Part shown: positions 1 through 8,459 of the stretch, piece by piece
Layout: each line of letters begins with the position of its first letter
Position numbering within the stretch: position 1 is the first letter of the stretch
NCBI RefSeq assembly: GCF_029338295.1
Contig: NZ_CP119793.1
Location: 186,001 to 250,000 of the forward strand
Source of the DNA: Haladaptatus sp. QDMS2
Lineage (GTDB): Archaea; Halobacteriota; Halobacteria; Halobacteriales; Halococcaceae
Direction of reading: 5' to 3'
Length of the DNA stretch: 64,000 bases
Program-made: the position numbers and the translations under genes
Notes under the pieces: model-generated
The model's input: the letters and a program-made list of their open reading frames with translations, nothing else
The model's database searches: none
Told to the model about the DNA's origin: nothing

Positions 1-995
1 TCCCACGCGTAGTATACCGTGTCCGGTGGGAGGTTGATTTCTGGGGTCGATGAAACCGCATGGAGAACTGCAGCAGTCTTCACGCCGAGGTCAAACGCAT
101 TGTGGTGCGACAGGGAGATACCTAGGTCACCTGCGGTGCCAGCGAGTCGTTTCATCCCGAGAATTCCGCCGGATGGGATGATGTCGACGACGCCTACGTC
201 GATTGCATCCTCTTTTCCAAGTTCGAGGAGGTTCCGCTGGAAGTACATATCCTCATTCGCACAGATGGGAGTTCGAAGACGGTTTCTGAGCCGTTTGAAC
301 GTCCCGAAGCTGTCAATTCGAATTGGTTGCTCCATGTACTGGAGGTAGATGCCCTTGTCTTCGAGCATCGCACCGACTCGAACGGCATTTTCAAACGTCC
401 ACCCTTGATTGGGGTCGAGGCGGAACTCAAGGTCGCCGTCGGCCTCGTCGTGCATTGCTTCGATACGCGCCACGTCCTGTTTCCAGTCACGACCAGCCTT
501 CGTTTTCAATACAGAATACCCTCTGTCGAGTGCTCGTTGGGCGTGCTCCCGAGATTCAGAGGGACTGAGGATACCAACACAGTACGCGAACTCAACCACA
601 TCGTCACATTTCCCCCCAATGAGCTCGTGGACGGGCGCTTCACGATACTTCCCCAGGGCATCCCACATCGCCATTTCGACGCCCCCAATGAACGTGTTGA
701 TGTCCATGTACTCGAAGAAGAAGCTGTCAGTGAAGTCTTCTATCTCCCACACCTTCCGTCCTTTCACATGGGGTGCGATGTCGTTCTCCAGAATCGTCTT
801 CGTCGCCTCAGGTGAGAGCGTGTTCCGCATTTCTCCCCAACCTGTGATTCCGCCCGACGTCTCGAGACGGATCAACATCCGTCCCATCGTCTCAACTGCG
901 CCGTGATTCGTTACGTAGGGTGCAAGTCCCTCTGGTTCGTCTTTTGATTTTACACCCATCTCAATCGGAATCGCCTCTAGCTGTGTAACTTCCAT
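1..995 (-). CDS. Mandelate racemase/muconate lactonizing enzyme family (enolase superfamily) dehydratase or isomerase, 3' end outside the window
   Basis: Read on the minus strand from ATG at 995; about 331 codons are visible and the C-terminus runs off the left edge. Enolase-superfamily enzymes use Mg2+ and an abstracted alpha-proton to dehydrate or isomerise sugar acids and related carboxylates. Visible signatures are a KxK base motif (LKTKAG), the metal ligands in FRLDPNQGW, YMEQP and CANED, and a later VDIIPSGG...SHH that matches the Asp-His dyad of the mandelate racemase subgroup. That subgroup contains sugar-acid dehydratases, and the neighbouring KDG-kinase scar also points to sugar-acid catabolism, but the substrate cannot be read from sequence. 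The gene is divergent from the acetamidase gene, with a shared 81-bp promoter region. Confidence 0.88.
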   Translation of the reverse strand, partial: MEVTQLEAIPIEMGVKSKDEPEGLAPYVTNHGAVETMGRMLIRLETSGGITGWGEMRNTLSPEATKTILENDIAPHVKGRKVWEIEDFTDSFFFEYMDINTFIGGVEMAMWDALGKYREAPVHELIGGKCDDVVEFAYCVGILSPSESREHAQRALDRGYSVLKTKAGRDWKQDVARIEAMHDEADGDLEFRLDPNQGWTFENAVRVGAMLEDKGIYLQYMEQPIRIDSFGTFKRLRNRLRTPICANEDMYFQRNLLELGKEDAIDVGVVDIIPSGGILGMKRLAGTAGDLGISLSHHNAFDLGVKTAAVLHAVSSTPEINLPPDTVYYAW

Positions 996-1019
996 CTTGT
1001 ATTTCACCGTGTGGGGGAC

Positions 1020-1031
1020 TATCATAAAACC
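1020..1031. promoter_or_regulatory. AT-rich TATA element serving divergent genes
   Basis: The only AT-rich box in the 81-bp gap is tatcataaaac. On minus it reads TTTTATGATA about 28 nt before the enolase-family ATG, the usual spacing for a leaderless haloarchaeal mRNA. On plus it lies about 50 nt before the acetamidase ATG, giving a short leader. Whether one box serves both directions is an inference. Confidence 0.45.
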
Positions 1032-1076
1032 CTACGCTGACAGAAGTTCTATGACTCTTCATCGAAATACCGTACT

Positions 1077-2003
1077 ATGCATCGGATTACTCGAGAGCAA
1101 CAAGCATCAGTTGGGTTTCGCTACGCGTTTACTGACGACGATGACCCGCTTATCGAAATTCAGCCCGGAGAGACTGTCGTTGTTGAGTCTGAGGACTCAT
1201 ACCATGGACAAGTCTTGAGAGAAGGGAGACGTAATCGGAGTACTGAGCCACGGTCAAATCCGCTCTCGGGTCCGATATACGTCGATGGAGCAACACCCGG
1301 GGATACTCTCGCAGTCCACATCGAATCTATCGAACCGCTCGACGGGCGTGCGTCGACATACGTTCCGAGTTGGTGGTGGTTTCTCGGTGGCGTTCCACTC
1401 CGTGAAGCGATGGACGAATTCCTCGAGAGTACCCATCCGGATGCTGGCGTCTCGTTCAGTATCGAAAATGGAACGGTGTCGGGTGGGGGGTTAGAAATGG
1501 AATACGACCCGATGCTCGGGACGATCGGAACTGCACCACGCGGCCCACCTGCACCGAACGGTCCTGCGGGACCGCATGGCGGAAATATGGATCTGCCGTG
1601 TATCAAACCTGGTTGTACGGTGTATCTCCCGGTGTCTGTCACTGGTGCAAATCTGTCCCTCGGTGATGCACATGCTGCTCAAGGCGAAGGAGAGATTACA
1701 GGTGTTGCAGCTGAGATGGCTGCTCGGACGAAACTGCAGATTGACGTTATCTCGGGTGGGAATCTTGCTGCACCCCGCGTGGAAACGGACGACGCGTTGT
1801 TCGCTGTCGCTCCTCGAAACCACTTCGCTTCATTCGAGGAGACGATTAGGCTGGCATACGTCCTTCTCGTCAACTGGCTCTGCGAACGTGGTGACGAAAA
1901 GTGGGATGCGATGCGTCGGTGCGCCCTCAGTGGAAGATTAGTCGTCGGGAACACGAACTGTGTCGCAGCAGGATTAGATAAGTCACGTCTCCCGTACCGT
2001 TAG
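1077..2003 (+). CDS. Acetamidase/formamidase family protein
   Basis: 308 aa, the normal length for FmdA/AmdA proteins, which hydrolyse formamide, acetamide or similar short amides to ammonia and the acid in the cytoplasm. The family signature is clear in the middle: PHGGNMDL followed by PVSVTGANLSLGDAHAAQGEGEI written in this order (residues about 175-210), plus the upstream GDTLAVHIE segment. The ATG at 1077 gives the typical short N-terminus before ITREQ. It is divergent from the enolase-family gene, and a KDG-kinase scar follows 36 bp after its stop. The exact amide is unknown. Confidence 0.88.
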   Translation: MHRITREQQASVGFRYAFTDDDDPLIEIQPGETVVVESEDSYHGQVLREGRRNRSTEPRSNPLSGPIYVDGATPGDTLAVHIESIEPLDGRASTYVPSWWWFLGGVPLREAMDEFLESTHPDAGVSFSIENGTVSGGGLEMEYDPMLGTIGTAPRGPPAPNGPAGPHGGNMDLPCIKPGCTVYLPVSVTGANLSLGDAHAAQGEGEITGVAAEMAARTKLQIDVISGGNLAAPRVETDDALFAVAPRNHFASFEETIRLAYVLLVNWLCERGDEKWDAMRRCALSGRLVVGNTNCVAAGLDKSRLPYR

Positions 2004-2039
2004 GAACCTTTTTCCCAACGAGTCGTGATAGCAAGCCAC

Positions 2040-2307
2040 ATGAGCTACGAGTCGCTGAAAGCGAGCCTTCGAGAGGGAGACATTCGACCCAATCGGAACT
2101 GGGGACGCGTTCGTCGGTGAGCATCTCGCAGCTCGGATTACCGGAGACGGTCAGTTTGAGGCACTCGAACAAGGAACCGCAGCTGCTGCGCTCAAGCGTA
2201 CTCATGAAGGTGACCTTGCCGTAATCACACAAGATGAAGTTGACTGGGTTCGAGAGTGCGTGAGATACGAAGTAGTTTTGAAGAATTATCAAAAGATAAT
2301 TTATTAG
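2040..2307 (+). pseudogene. Scar: short start of one gene fused out of frame to the C-terminal end of a PfkB-family (KDG) kinase
   Basis: An ATG at 2040 opens a 26-codon peptide (MSYESLKASLRE...) that stops at 2120. In another frame, from about 2077 to 2307, the DNA reads ETFDPIGTGDAFVGEHLA, which contains the PfkB signature 2 (D-x-x-G-T-G-D). It continues through the helix AAAALKR and HEGDLAVITQDEV, as at the C-terminus of haloarchaeal 2-keto-3-deoxygluconate kinase. The catalytic Asp is present but the N-terminal three quarters of the kinase are missing. The first 11 codons resemble the start of dihydrodipicolinate-synthase/KDG-aldolase genes, but that is weak. It is best read as a deletion junction in a former sugar-acid catabolic cluster. 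Confidence 0.7.
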
Positions 2308-2553
2308 CTATTATTTGTCATGAGTGCGTTGATGATACTCCCAATAAACCACATCTTCCGAAGTTGTTGGCTCGCCTGGATAAGAATACCCATATAGTGT
2401 TTTTCACACATATTACTTCCTACATTTAGTGGTATTGTTTGCTAATTTACGGTGCGTATCTCCCATTTCCCCATGGCAGATACATCAAATATTATCCTTG
2501 TAGAACGATGGCGTTCTCAAGTCCAGAATGGCCCTTCTCTCCGGAGAATCAGT

Positions 2554-2812
2554 CTTTGACATACTCCCACGACTGAACTCAAGGGAGTCCAATCACAGAC
2601 TTGGTTTCCACGACGACGTTCCCACCTCACCGATGGGTCGGTTGAGGGCCGAGTCAGTACGACCCCCGACCGAGATAGCGGACATCAAATATGGTCTCGA
2701 TGAGGGCATATCCCTCCCTCAGACTGGGTTGCACAACCAAACGCAAGGCAATGGTTGTTCCGGGAAATGTCCGATTTTCACGACTCAAGCCGTGGGTTTT
2801 TTCTCCTCGATT
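2554..2812 (-). mobile_element. Decayed 3' end of an IS200/IS605 (IS1341-type, tnpB) element
   Basis: Read on the minus strand, the stretch holds a hairpin-forming segment (CACGGCTTGAGTCGTG, near 2780). It ends at about 2555 with CCCTTGAGTTCAGTCGTGGGAGTATGTCA, shown here only as landmarks: the arms CCCACGACT and AGTCGTGGG type typical of haloarchaeal IS200/IS605 right ends. Before the end a short frame reads NVVVETKSVIGLP, like the last residues of haloarchaeal TnpB, but stops interrupt everything upstream. No transposase ORF survives. The assignment rests on resemblance only. Confidence 0.42.
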
Positions 2813-3509
2813 CTATGTAACCCGACTATTCATCTTGTACGGACTCGCTCAACCGATATTGATGTAAAAATTCTATTGTTTCATGCTTCCTCTCAAAATT
2901 AAATCTCTTTCGAGGTGCTTTACTGGAACTATCGGAGAGAGGGTGTTCCGTCGTTCTCCTCAATCGATCCCCTCCGCTAGCTACTGATTCGTGTTCTGAC
3001 CGAGTATACTGGAAACGCTGGGGTCTAGGTAGTAACTAATGGAGCCTTTACTGGAAATGCTGGAACCTCGTGGTCTCATCCTCTCGAATTGACCTCTTCC
3101 AGGACCTAAAGTCACGGGAATCCAACCATGGGGTTTCAGGCCGAGCGCAGCCCTAAGTTTTCAAGACACATTTGTTCCAAGCGTCTCTTGCTGGGTATCA
3201 TCGGCTTGACTGTCTTGTGAGACGGTCAAACGCCCCCCTTCCTCAGCCAAGTAATCGCCATTCGCAAGATGACCGAAGAACAATACGACAGTGAACGCAG
3301 CCTCCAGGAAAGTCTGACAGACTTTCCACGGTTACTGGCTGGCGACCAGATGACTGAGGGAAACGCTCGTCGGTGAGAGTTAGTCGCGAGATGGCTCCGA
3401 GTCGGAGGACAAATGAAACTCCGGAAATTCAACAAATAGTCCCAAATACGTGAGACTTCGATCCCTTCGTCGGAACACTCATTCCATGTCTATCCATCTT
3501 TGAGGAAGG
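2813..3509. other. Gene-poor decayed region
   Basis: About 700 bp with no convincing gene. It holds three imperfect copies of a tactggaa(a/c)(c/t)... motif near 2922, 3008 and 3051. A broken plus-strand frame from 3269 reads MTEEQYDSERSLQESLTDF, hits a TGA at 3374-3376 and continues in the same frame as ELVARWLRVGGQMKLRKFNK to a second stop. It looks like a small decayed gene, but no family was recognised. Confidence 0.4.
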
Positions 3510-3734
3510 ATGTCGAGCGAAAAAGAAGGAGCCGATACAGCGGAGGTAGGAGCAACGCTACAGAAACTCACAAAAGCGTTCGAGGAGATGGGATCTGAGG
3601 TAAGAGTCCCCTCAATTTTCAGAATTCGAACTCGTGAGCGGCGTCTCACGCGCTTTTACGCGAGGATCAACGCTCTCCATAATACCAGCGAGTCTTCCAT
3701 CGGTGTACTCGCCGAGGACTATGCCAAGAGCTGA
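3510..3734 (+). CDS. Small hypothetical protein, possibly decayed
   Basis: 74 aa. The first 31 residues are acidic and helical in character (MSSEKEGADTAEVGATLQKL), like a genuine haloarchaeal protein. The remainder is basic and compositionally different, which suggests a frameshift or a non-coding extension near residue 32. Its end overlaps the preferred start of the DUF429 gene by 14 nt. No motif was recognised, and it may be the remnant of a longer gene. Confidence 0.35.
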   Translation: MSSEKEGADTAEVGATLQKLTKAFEEMGSEVRVPSIFRIRTRERRLTRFYARINALHNTSESSIGVLAEDYAKS

Positions 3735-4443
3735 GAGCGCGGTCGGTGTCGATGCCTGCCCATATGGGTGGTTCGCGACTGTCCTTACCGGGGGCAGCAT
3801 CGAAACGGAGCTTTACGAGGACTTCTCCGCTGTTCATTCAGATTACCAAGAGGCTCGAGTGTTGGTGGATATTCCAGTCGGGCTCCCCACGGGAGGCAGG
3901 CGCCGCTGCGACATCCAGGCGCGTGACCTCCTCGGCTGCCGTGGGAACTCCGTGTTCTTTCCGCCGTGCGAATCTGCAGCCTCCCTTGCGAATTACGACG
4001 AGGCGAACGCGAAGCATCAAGAGGTTATGGAGCACGGTCTCTCCCAGCAAGCCCACGCTATACGTGAAAAAATCAACGAGGTAGGAGCGGTCGTGGGCGA
4101 GACCTACGACGGACCAATTTACGAGAGTCATCCAGAGCTCTGTTTCTTCGCGCTCAACGGGCAGCCGATTGCCTACTCGAAGTCTTCGGAGCGAGGCCTC
4201 GCGTTCCGTCGGCACCTCCTCGAACAGAAGTACCCTGGTATGAAAGACGAGTACGAGCAGGTACTTGACGACACTCTCCGGAAGGATGTTAGGCGAGACG
4301 ACATTCTCGATTCGATGGCTCTCGCACTCGCCGCACAGAGTGAGGAGTTACAGAGCGTCCCAGAAGATCCAGAGCCGGAAGTCCCGCGTATCTACTACCC
4401 GACCACACCCGCGCTTACAGATAGCCCGTGGAGTAAACCATGA
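3721..4443 (+). CDS. DUF429 domain protein (RNase H-fold predicted nuclease)
   Basis: 240 aa from ATG 3721. The frame is open upstream to 3634, but the family begins at the GVDACPYGW strand, so the later ATG is preferred. DUF429 proteins are predicted RNase H-like nucleases. The hallmarks seen are an N-terminal GVDACPYGWF strand carrying the first acidic residue, VLVDIPVGLP (second Asp), the RRCDIQAR segment, an ESHPEL motif, and a C-terminal RRDDILDSMALALAA helix with further acids. Its stop overlaps the next gene by 4 nt (ATGA), so the two are probably co-translated. The function is not established. Its pairing with a restriction-like nuclease suggests a defence or DNA-processing role, which is inference. 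Confidence 0.75.
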   Translation: MPRAESAVGVDACPYGWFATVLTGGSIETELYEDFSAVHSDYQEARVLVDIPVGLPTGGRRRCDIQARDLLGCRGNSVFFPPCESAASLANYDEANAKHQEVMEHGLSQQAHAIREKINEVGAVVGETYDGPIYESHPELCFFALNGQPIAYSKSSERGLAFRRHLLEQKYPGMKDEYEQVLDDTLRKDVRRDDILDSMALALAAQSEELQSVPEDPEPEVPRIYYPTTPALTDSPWSKP

Positions 4444-5126
4444 CGGTTCAGGAGGCAATCAATCAACTGGACGCTGAGTTTCAAGAGATTCCTCTGGGGT
4501 TCACAGTCGAGACCGCGCTTCAAGCCCGGCTCCTTGAACTCCTACGGGCCAAGGTGGGAACGACGATTCAGGTACGCGGTGGCTACAACACGGCCGATGC
4601 GACCGGGTACAAGCGAAAGTATCTTGATCGAATCGCAAAGCCACAGTCCATCAGTAGTGTCCAATCGGAGGTGAACTTCGGAATGTCCGGCGACGGGAAT
4701 CGGAGCCTCGATATTGCAATTCTAGAGCCGTGTCACGAGTCGGAATATGACGACCTCGACTATCTGCCAGAGGTAGAGGGTCCGAGGGTTACAGTTCGCC
4801 TCGTCAACGGAAGCAAGTACTTCTCTGCTGCATCGATCAAACACGCGATCGAGCTCAAGTACATCAAGAACGTAGACGTCGCCGGTGCAAGGTTCGAATG
4901 TGACAACATCGACGAGTGGTCGCATTTCTCAGCGGATTTAACCAAACTCGGCGACCTTCCGGGTGCTGAATCACGACACCTCATCGTCGTCTCGAATAAG
5001 AATCCATTCCAGCAAGGAGAGGCCGACAGTCGGAGCACGGCGAAGGCTCGGCGTCGCTACGAGCGAGTCGAAATGGCGTGTGCAAAGCGGGGCGTCGAAC
5101 TCACCGACATCCATCCACGGGACTAA
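4440..5126 (+). CDS. Predicted PD-(D/E)XK-like nuclease partner of the DUF429 gene
   Basis: 228 aa, starting in an ATGA overlap with the DUF429 gene. Near residue 90 the protein has NRSLDIAIL and near residue 136 AIELKYIKN. The spacing D-(about 45 residues)-E-x-K fits the PD-(D/E)XK restriction-endonuclease core: a beta strand ending in Asp, then a strand with Glu-x-Lys. No named family was recognised, so the nuclease call is an inference from the motif. The C-terminus (RRRYERVEMACAKRGVELTDI) looks like a final helix-strand pair. Tight coupling with the RNase H-like DUF429 protein suggests one complex or one pathway. Confidence 0.6.
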   Translation: MTVQEAINQLDAEFQEIPLGFTVETALQARLLELLRAKVGTTIQVRGGYNTADATGYKRKYLDRIAKPQSISSVQSEVNFGMSGDGNRSLDIAILEPCHESEYDDLDYLPEVEGPRVTVRLVNGSKYFSAASIKHAIELKYIKNVDVAGARFECDNIDEWSHFSADLTKLGDLPGAESRHLIVVSNKNPFQQGEADSRSTAKARRRYERVEMACAKRGVELTDIHPRD

Positions 5127-5570
5127 GCCAGTTAAACCAGTTGAAGAGGTGTGCTCTATTAGCGACCAAATTAATTTGGTCTGAGCCACAATTCAACTGA
5201 CCCGATGTCCGTACTAGATTGAGTTTATCGACTCTTGGTGGATGAGGGTACGCCGTACTGGCAAATGTCCAGAAACCCAGTATCAAAACAGGGCGATGAA
5301 ATATGTCTACGAAACGAGCACCGACGAGAATGTCCACCAACTGCCGCTCCTCACAATTCAGGCTGACCAGCTTGTGCACCTGTTCGTTCAACTCCTTCTG
5401 CAATTCCAAAATTTTATAAACGCCGCATTGGGAGCCTAGGAATACAACGCCTCAGCACTTGATTTTTAGCTTTGAAGGAAAATCGTTTCCCGATTAACCG
5501 CTGACCCCACCAGACTGAGTTTTATGTTCCCACCGGTACCTCTGAATAATATGATGAGAGCGGGTGCGAA
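5127..5570. other. Intergenic region with palindrome and TATA-like boxes
   Basis: 444 bp without a convincing gene. It contains the 18-bp palindrome at 5164-5181, an AT-rich box ttttataaa near 5408-5416, and gttttatgtt near 5518, which could serve the DUF262 gene with a short leader. A minus-strand frame (5409-5101) starts only with TTG and reads through the palindrome. It was not accepted as a gene. Confidence 0.4.
5164..5181. repeat. Perfect 18-bp palindrome
   Basis: GACCAAATTAATTTGGTC is identical to its own reverse complement. It lies 38 bp downstream of the PD-(D/E)XK-like gene stop and has no T-rich tail, so an operator is as likely as a termination hairpin. Confidence 0.6.
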
Positions 5571-7376
5571 ATGACTCAGGATAAGCGACCGACGGAGCGA
5601 ATGCTGGACGAAATCGACGACGGGAACTACGTCATCCCGCATTTCCAGCGTGGCTTCGAGTGGGATCCCGGGATGGTCTGTGACCTGTTCGCCTCCGTCC
5701 TCGACGAGTACTACACTGGGACACTGCTCCTCTGGGATTTGGAATACTACAATGGGAGCGGCGAGATGTGGGACGTCGTCGAGGGCGTCCCCGAGGACCG
5801 GCTTGCTGACAGTCCGAACTACGCCATTCTCGACGGCCAACAGCGGCTCTCGTCAATTTACTACGCTCTTCACTCACCAGCGATGACCTTCCCCAGCCGA
5901 AAGTCGTACTACTACTTCTTCCTCGATATGGACGCGTGCCTTCGAGAGGAGTACGACGGGGCCGTCGAGTACGAGTACCGCCTCAATCCCCGTGATACGG
6001 CAGATTTCAAGAAGCGGCTACCAGAGCTACTGCCCGAGCAGGGTCTGTTTCCACTCTGCCTACTCCGAGACGCCGAGTTTCGGAATTCGGAGACCTTTGA
6101 GGAATGTCTCACAGCGTACCACGACCGGCGGAGCGAACGGGGACACCCGGTCTACGAGATGAGTCAGATGAACCTCTACCGGGAGTTCAACGGTATTTTC
6201 GATCGTATTCTGAACTACCGCTTCTCCGTCGAAATCCTCGACACGGCAAAGCTGGAGGAGGTTTGTGAGATTTTTACCCGAATCAACAAGAAGGGCATGA
6301 CGCTGTCGACATTTGACCTGATGAACGCATTCCTTTACCCGGAGGGCATCGCCCTCCGCAAGGAGTGGGACGAGCTTACGGGTTATGATCAGCTGAAGGC
6401 CGTCGACAACTCGATGAGCACGAACGTGCTGAAGACCATTGCGCTGCGCCGGCGTGAGTATTGCTCCTCGAAGTACATTTATCAGCTCATCCCCGGCACT
6501 GAAGTCGAGCGTCGGGACACTCCAGGAGAAAGCCGGATGGAAGTGCCCGTAGCGACCGTCGACGAGTTCCGCGAGTTATGGGATACCGCAATCGAGTACA
6601 GCGAGGCCGCCCGCCAGCGCATCATCAACACCGGCACGCACGACTTCGGTGCCATCAAGAATGGGTTCATTCCAAACACCACCACCTTGTCCGTGCTGGC
6701 CGCGCTCCTCTGGGAGTACGACGAGCGGCTCACCACGGCACTCGAGGAGCCTGAGTTCAACGATCGTCTCGTCCGCTGGTACTGGTCGGCGGCCCTCTCA
6801 CGGGACTACAGTGGCTCCTCTGACACCATCATGTCGCAGGACTACCGCGAGATGCGCACCTGGTTCGCCGACGACAGCGAGGTGCCCGAACGAATCCGAA
6901 CGGTGGACGAGGACTTCGTCTCGAACGCCCTCGACCTCCAGAGCGTCACGCAGGGTGGCCGATATAAGGCCATTCTCGGACTGTTCGGCCTCAACAACCC
7001 CAAGGACTTCCACACAGGCCGGCGGCTGGGAACGTACAACGCGTCACAGATAGACGACCACCACATCTTCCCGAAGAACGCGGAGGGGCTGTCGCTCACG
7101 GGCGAGCGTAAGCACTCGATTCTCAATCGGGCGCTCATCCTTGATGAGACAAACCGTACGGCAATCAGTAACCGCAAACCGAGCGACTACCTCCGGGACA
7201 TTGAGGCGACAGCGGACGAATCGGTCGAAGAGCGGCTCGCCGAGCACCTCATCCCTGCGGATGGCGTGGATGCACTCTGGAACGACGATTTCGACAGCTT
7301 CATTGATGCGCGAGAGCGGGCAGTGCTGGACGAGGTCCGGAGGCGCCTCGGGATTTCGGAAATCTACGGCAGGTGA
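5571..7376 (+). CDS. DUF262-DUF1524 fused restriction protein (GmrSD/type IV-like)
   Basis: 601 aa. The N-terminal DUF262 domain carries the hallmark DGQQR (residues about 88-92) preceded by PHFQRGFEW. DUF262 has a ParB/sulfiredoxin-like NTPase fold. The C-terminal DUF1524 domain carries DDHHIFPKN (about 495-503) with RALILDETNR and the NRKPSDYL tail, an HNH-type nuclease core. The fused arrangement is that of single-chain GmrSD type IV restriction enzymes, which cut DNA bearing modified bases such as glucosylated hydroxymethylcytosine. Related DUF262 proteins act with phosphorothioation systems. No modification genes for such a system are adjacent, so a stand-alone type IV role is favoured. 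The target modification is unknown. Confidence 0.85.
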   Translation: MTQDKRPTERMLDEIDDGNYVIPHFQRGFEWDPGMVCDLFASVLDEYYTGTLLLWDLEYYNGSGEMWDVVEGVPEDRLADSPNYAILDGQQRLSSIYYALHSPAMTFPSRKSYYYFFLDMDACLREEYDGAVEYEYRLNPRDTADFKKRLPELLPEQGLFPLCLLRDAEFRNSETFEECLTAYHDRRSERGHPVYEMSQMNLYREFNGIFDRILNYRFSVEILDTAKLEEVCEIFTRINKKGMTLSTFDLMNAFLYPEGIALRKEWDELTGYDQLKAVDNSMSTNVLKTIALRRREYCSSKYIYQLIPGTEVERRDTPGESRMEVPVATVDEFRELWDTAIEYSEAARQRIINTGTHDFGAIKNGFIPNTTTLSVLAALLWEYDERLTTALEEPEFNDRLVRWYWSAALSRDYSGSSDTIMSQDYREMRTWFADDSEVPERIRTVDEDFVSNALDLQSVTQGGRYKAILGLFGLNNPKDFHTGRRLGTYNASQIDDHHIFPKNAEGLSLTGERKHSILNRALILDETNRTAISNRKPSDYLRDIEATADESVEERLAEHLIPADGVDALWNDDFDSFIDARERAVLDEVRRRLGISEIYGR

Positions 7377-7690
7377 GTAACTAATCAGCACTCACCATTG
7401 ATACGGTATTAATATCGGTGTCGACTGGGTGGGAAAGGGATGTTTTGCGGTGAGTGTTCGTTCGAGAATTATCTATTGCACACCCAATACGTTTTATTTT
7501 ATTGACCAAAATTTCCAGTCGGATGTGTACCGGCGCCGGATTTCGTAGCCCCCAGGTTATTGGCTCACACTACCAGTTTCGAATGTATTGGGGACATCGT
7601 ATTTACCCTGATACTGAGATTGGGAAACATTGGCTAATTGTTAAGTAATTTGGGAATGTATTGAGTAAATAAGAATATTTTCTGAATGCC
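7377..7690 (+). promoter_or_regulatory. Intergenic region with leaderless promoter for the 7691 gene
   Basis: No gene is seen in 314 bp. A TATA box gagTAAATAAgaa (7664-7670) is centred 24 nt before ATG 7691, the spacing expected for a leaderless transcript. A second AT-rich box (gttttatttta, about 7492-7502) has no ORF at the matching distance. Confidence 0.5.
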
Positions 7691-8332
7691 ATGGTTGACC
7701 AACCACCAATAAAATCGACTGAAAAGGATGAGTTCGACACTACTGATGAACAACTCGATTTCAGACCTTCAAAATCACAAGAGCTGGACCATTCTCCAGA
7801 CGCGTTTACCGTAGGCTATGATCCAACTGGCAGTACCCGCGTGGGAAGTGGTCGTTCGAAGGGACGGACGCTTCGACTAATTCGCCTAAACGAAGGCCGT
7901 CATCACGCAGATGGAAGGCATAGTATTCGTGAAGCAGCACGAGATAAAAAACGGATTATTCAGTCGTTTTGCTCAATTCTGGAAGTTACTCCGCACCAGC
8001 AACGTGAAGCGGTCGCAATCATTGGTCGACTCAATCTGGATAGATTCGGTCAACAAAAACGCCTCGAAAAAGTCGCCCTTGGAATTATTAGATTTGTCGT
8101 TGATAGTGACCGGGAACGTCACTTTTTCGAGGGGCAGGACCCCACAAAACTCAACTTCCGCAATGTAGACCTGTCTCGTTTCCCTCCTAAGTTCGCTGAG
8201 AATCCTCAGTACCGTGCACTCTGTAAGCAGTACAATCTCTCTGGAAAGGACCAGTATAGTATTTCCCAACTAATAAAACGAGAACTCAAACGTACTGGAT
8301 ATTTTTCTCGCGCCAGGTCAGGGCGACGTTGA
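7691..8332 (+). CDS. Hypothetical haloarchaeal protein, possible cyclin-box-like domain
   Basis: 213 aa. The first 75 residues are acidic and low complexity. Residues about 85-150 (IIQSFCSILEVTPHQQREAV, then IIGRLNLDRFGQQKRLEKVA) form a run of amphipathic helices that loosely recalls cyclin-like repeats of TFB-type factors, but no zinc ribbon is present. The C-terminus is basic (RELKRTGYFSRARSGRR), consistent with nucleic-acid binding. A leaderless TATA promoter precedes it. No family was recognised, so the function is left open. Confidence 0.6.
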   Translation: MVDQPPIKSTEKDEFDTTDEQLDFRPSKSQELDHSPDAFTVGYDPTGSTRVGSGRSKGRTLRLIRLNEGRHHADGRHSIREAARDKKRIIQSFCSILEVTPHQQREAVAIIGRLNLDRFGQQKRLEKVALGIIRFVVDSDRERHFFEGQDPTKLNFRNVDLSRFPPKFAENPQYRALCKQYNLSGKDQYSISQLIKRELKRTGYFSRARSGRR

Positions 8333-8459
8333 GGACAAGTGAGTCAAGATACTCACGAACATGCACACATATTCTCTAAACAGTATTCCAATATCCCCTA
8401 TCTATTACCCTCACGCATTTTCCTTTAAGCCTTTCCTGCAACAATAAATTGGTGAGGTC

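Noticed and set aside
3269-3376. Short frame MTEEQYDSERSLQESLTDF... followed by in-frame TGA and more coding-like sequence
   Set aside because: Too short and broken to call a gene; described only as part of the decayed region.
5101-5409. Minus-strand frame of 102 codons after the PD-(D/E)XK-like gene
   Set aside because: It starts only with TTG, crosses the palindrome, overlaps the end of the upstream gene and has no acidic haloarchaeal composition beyond the first 30 codons.
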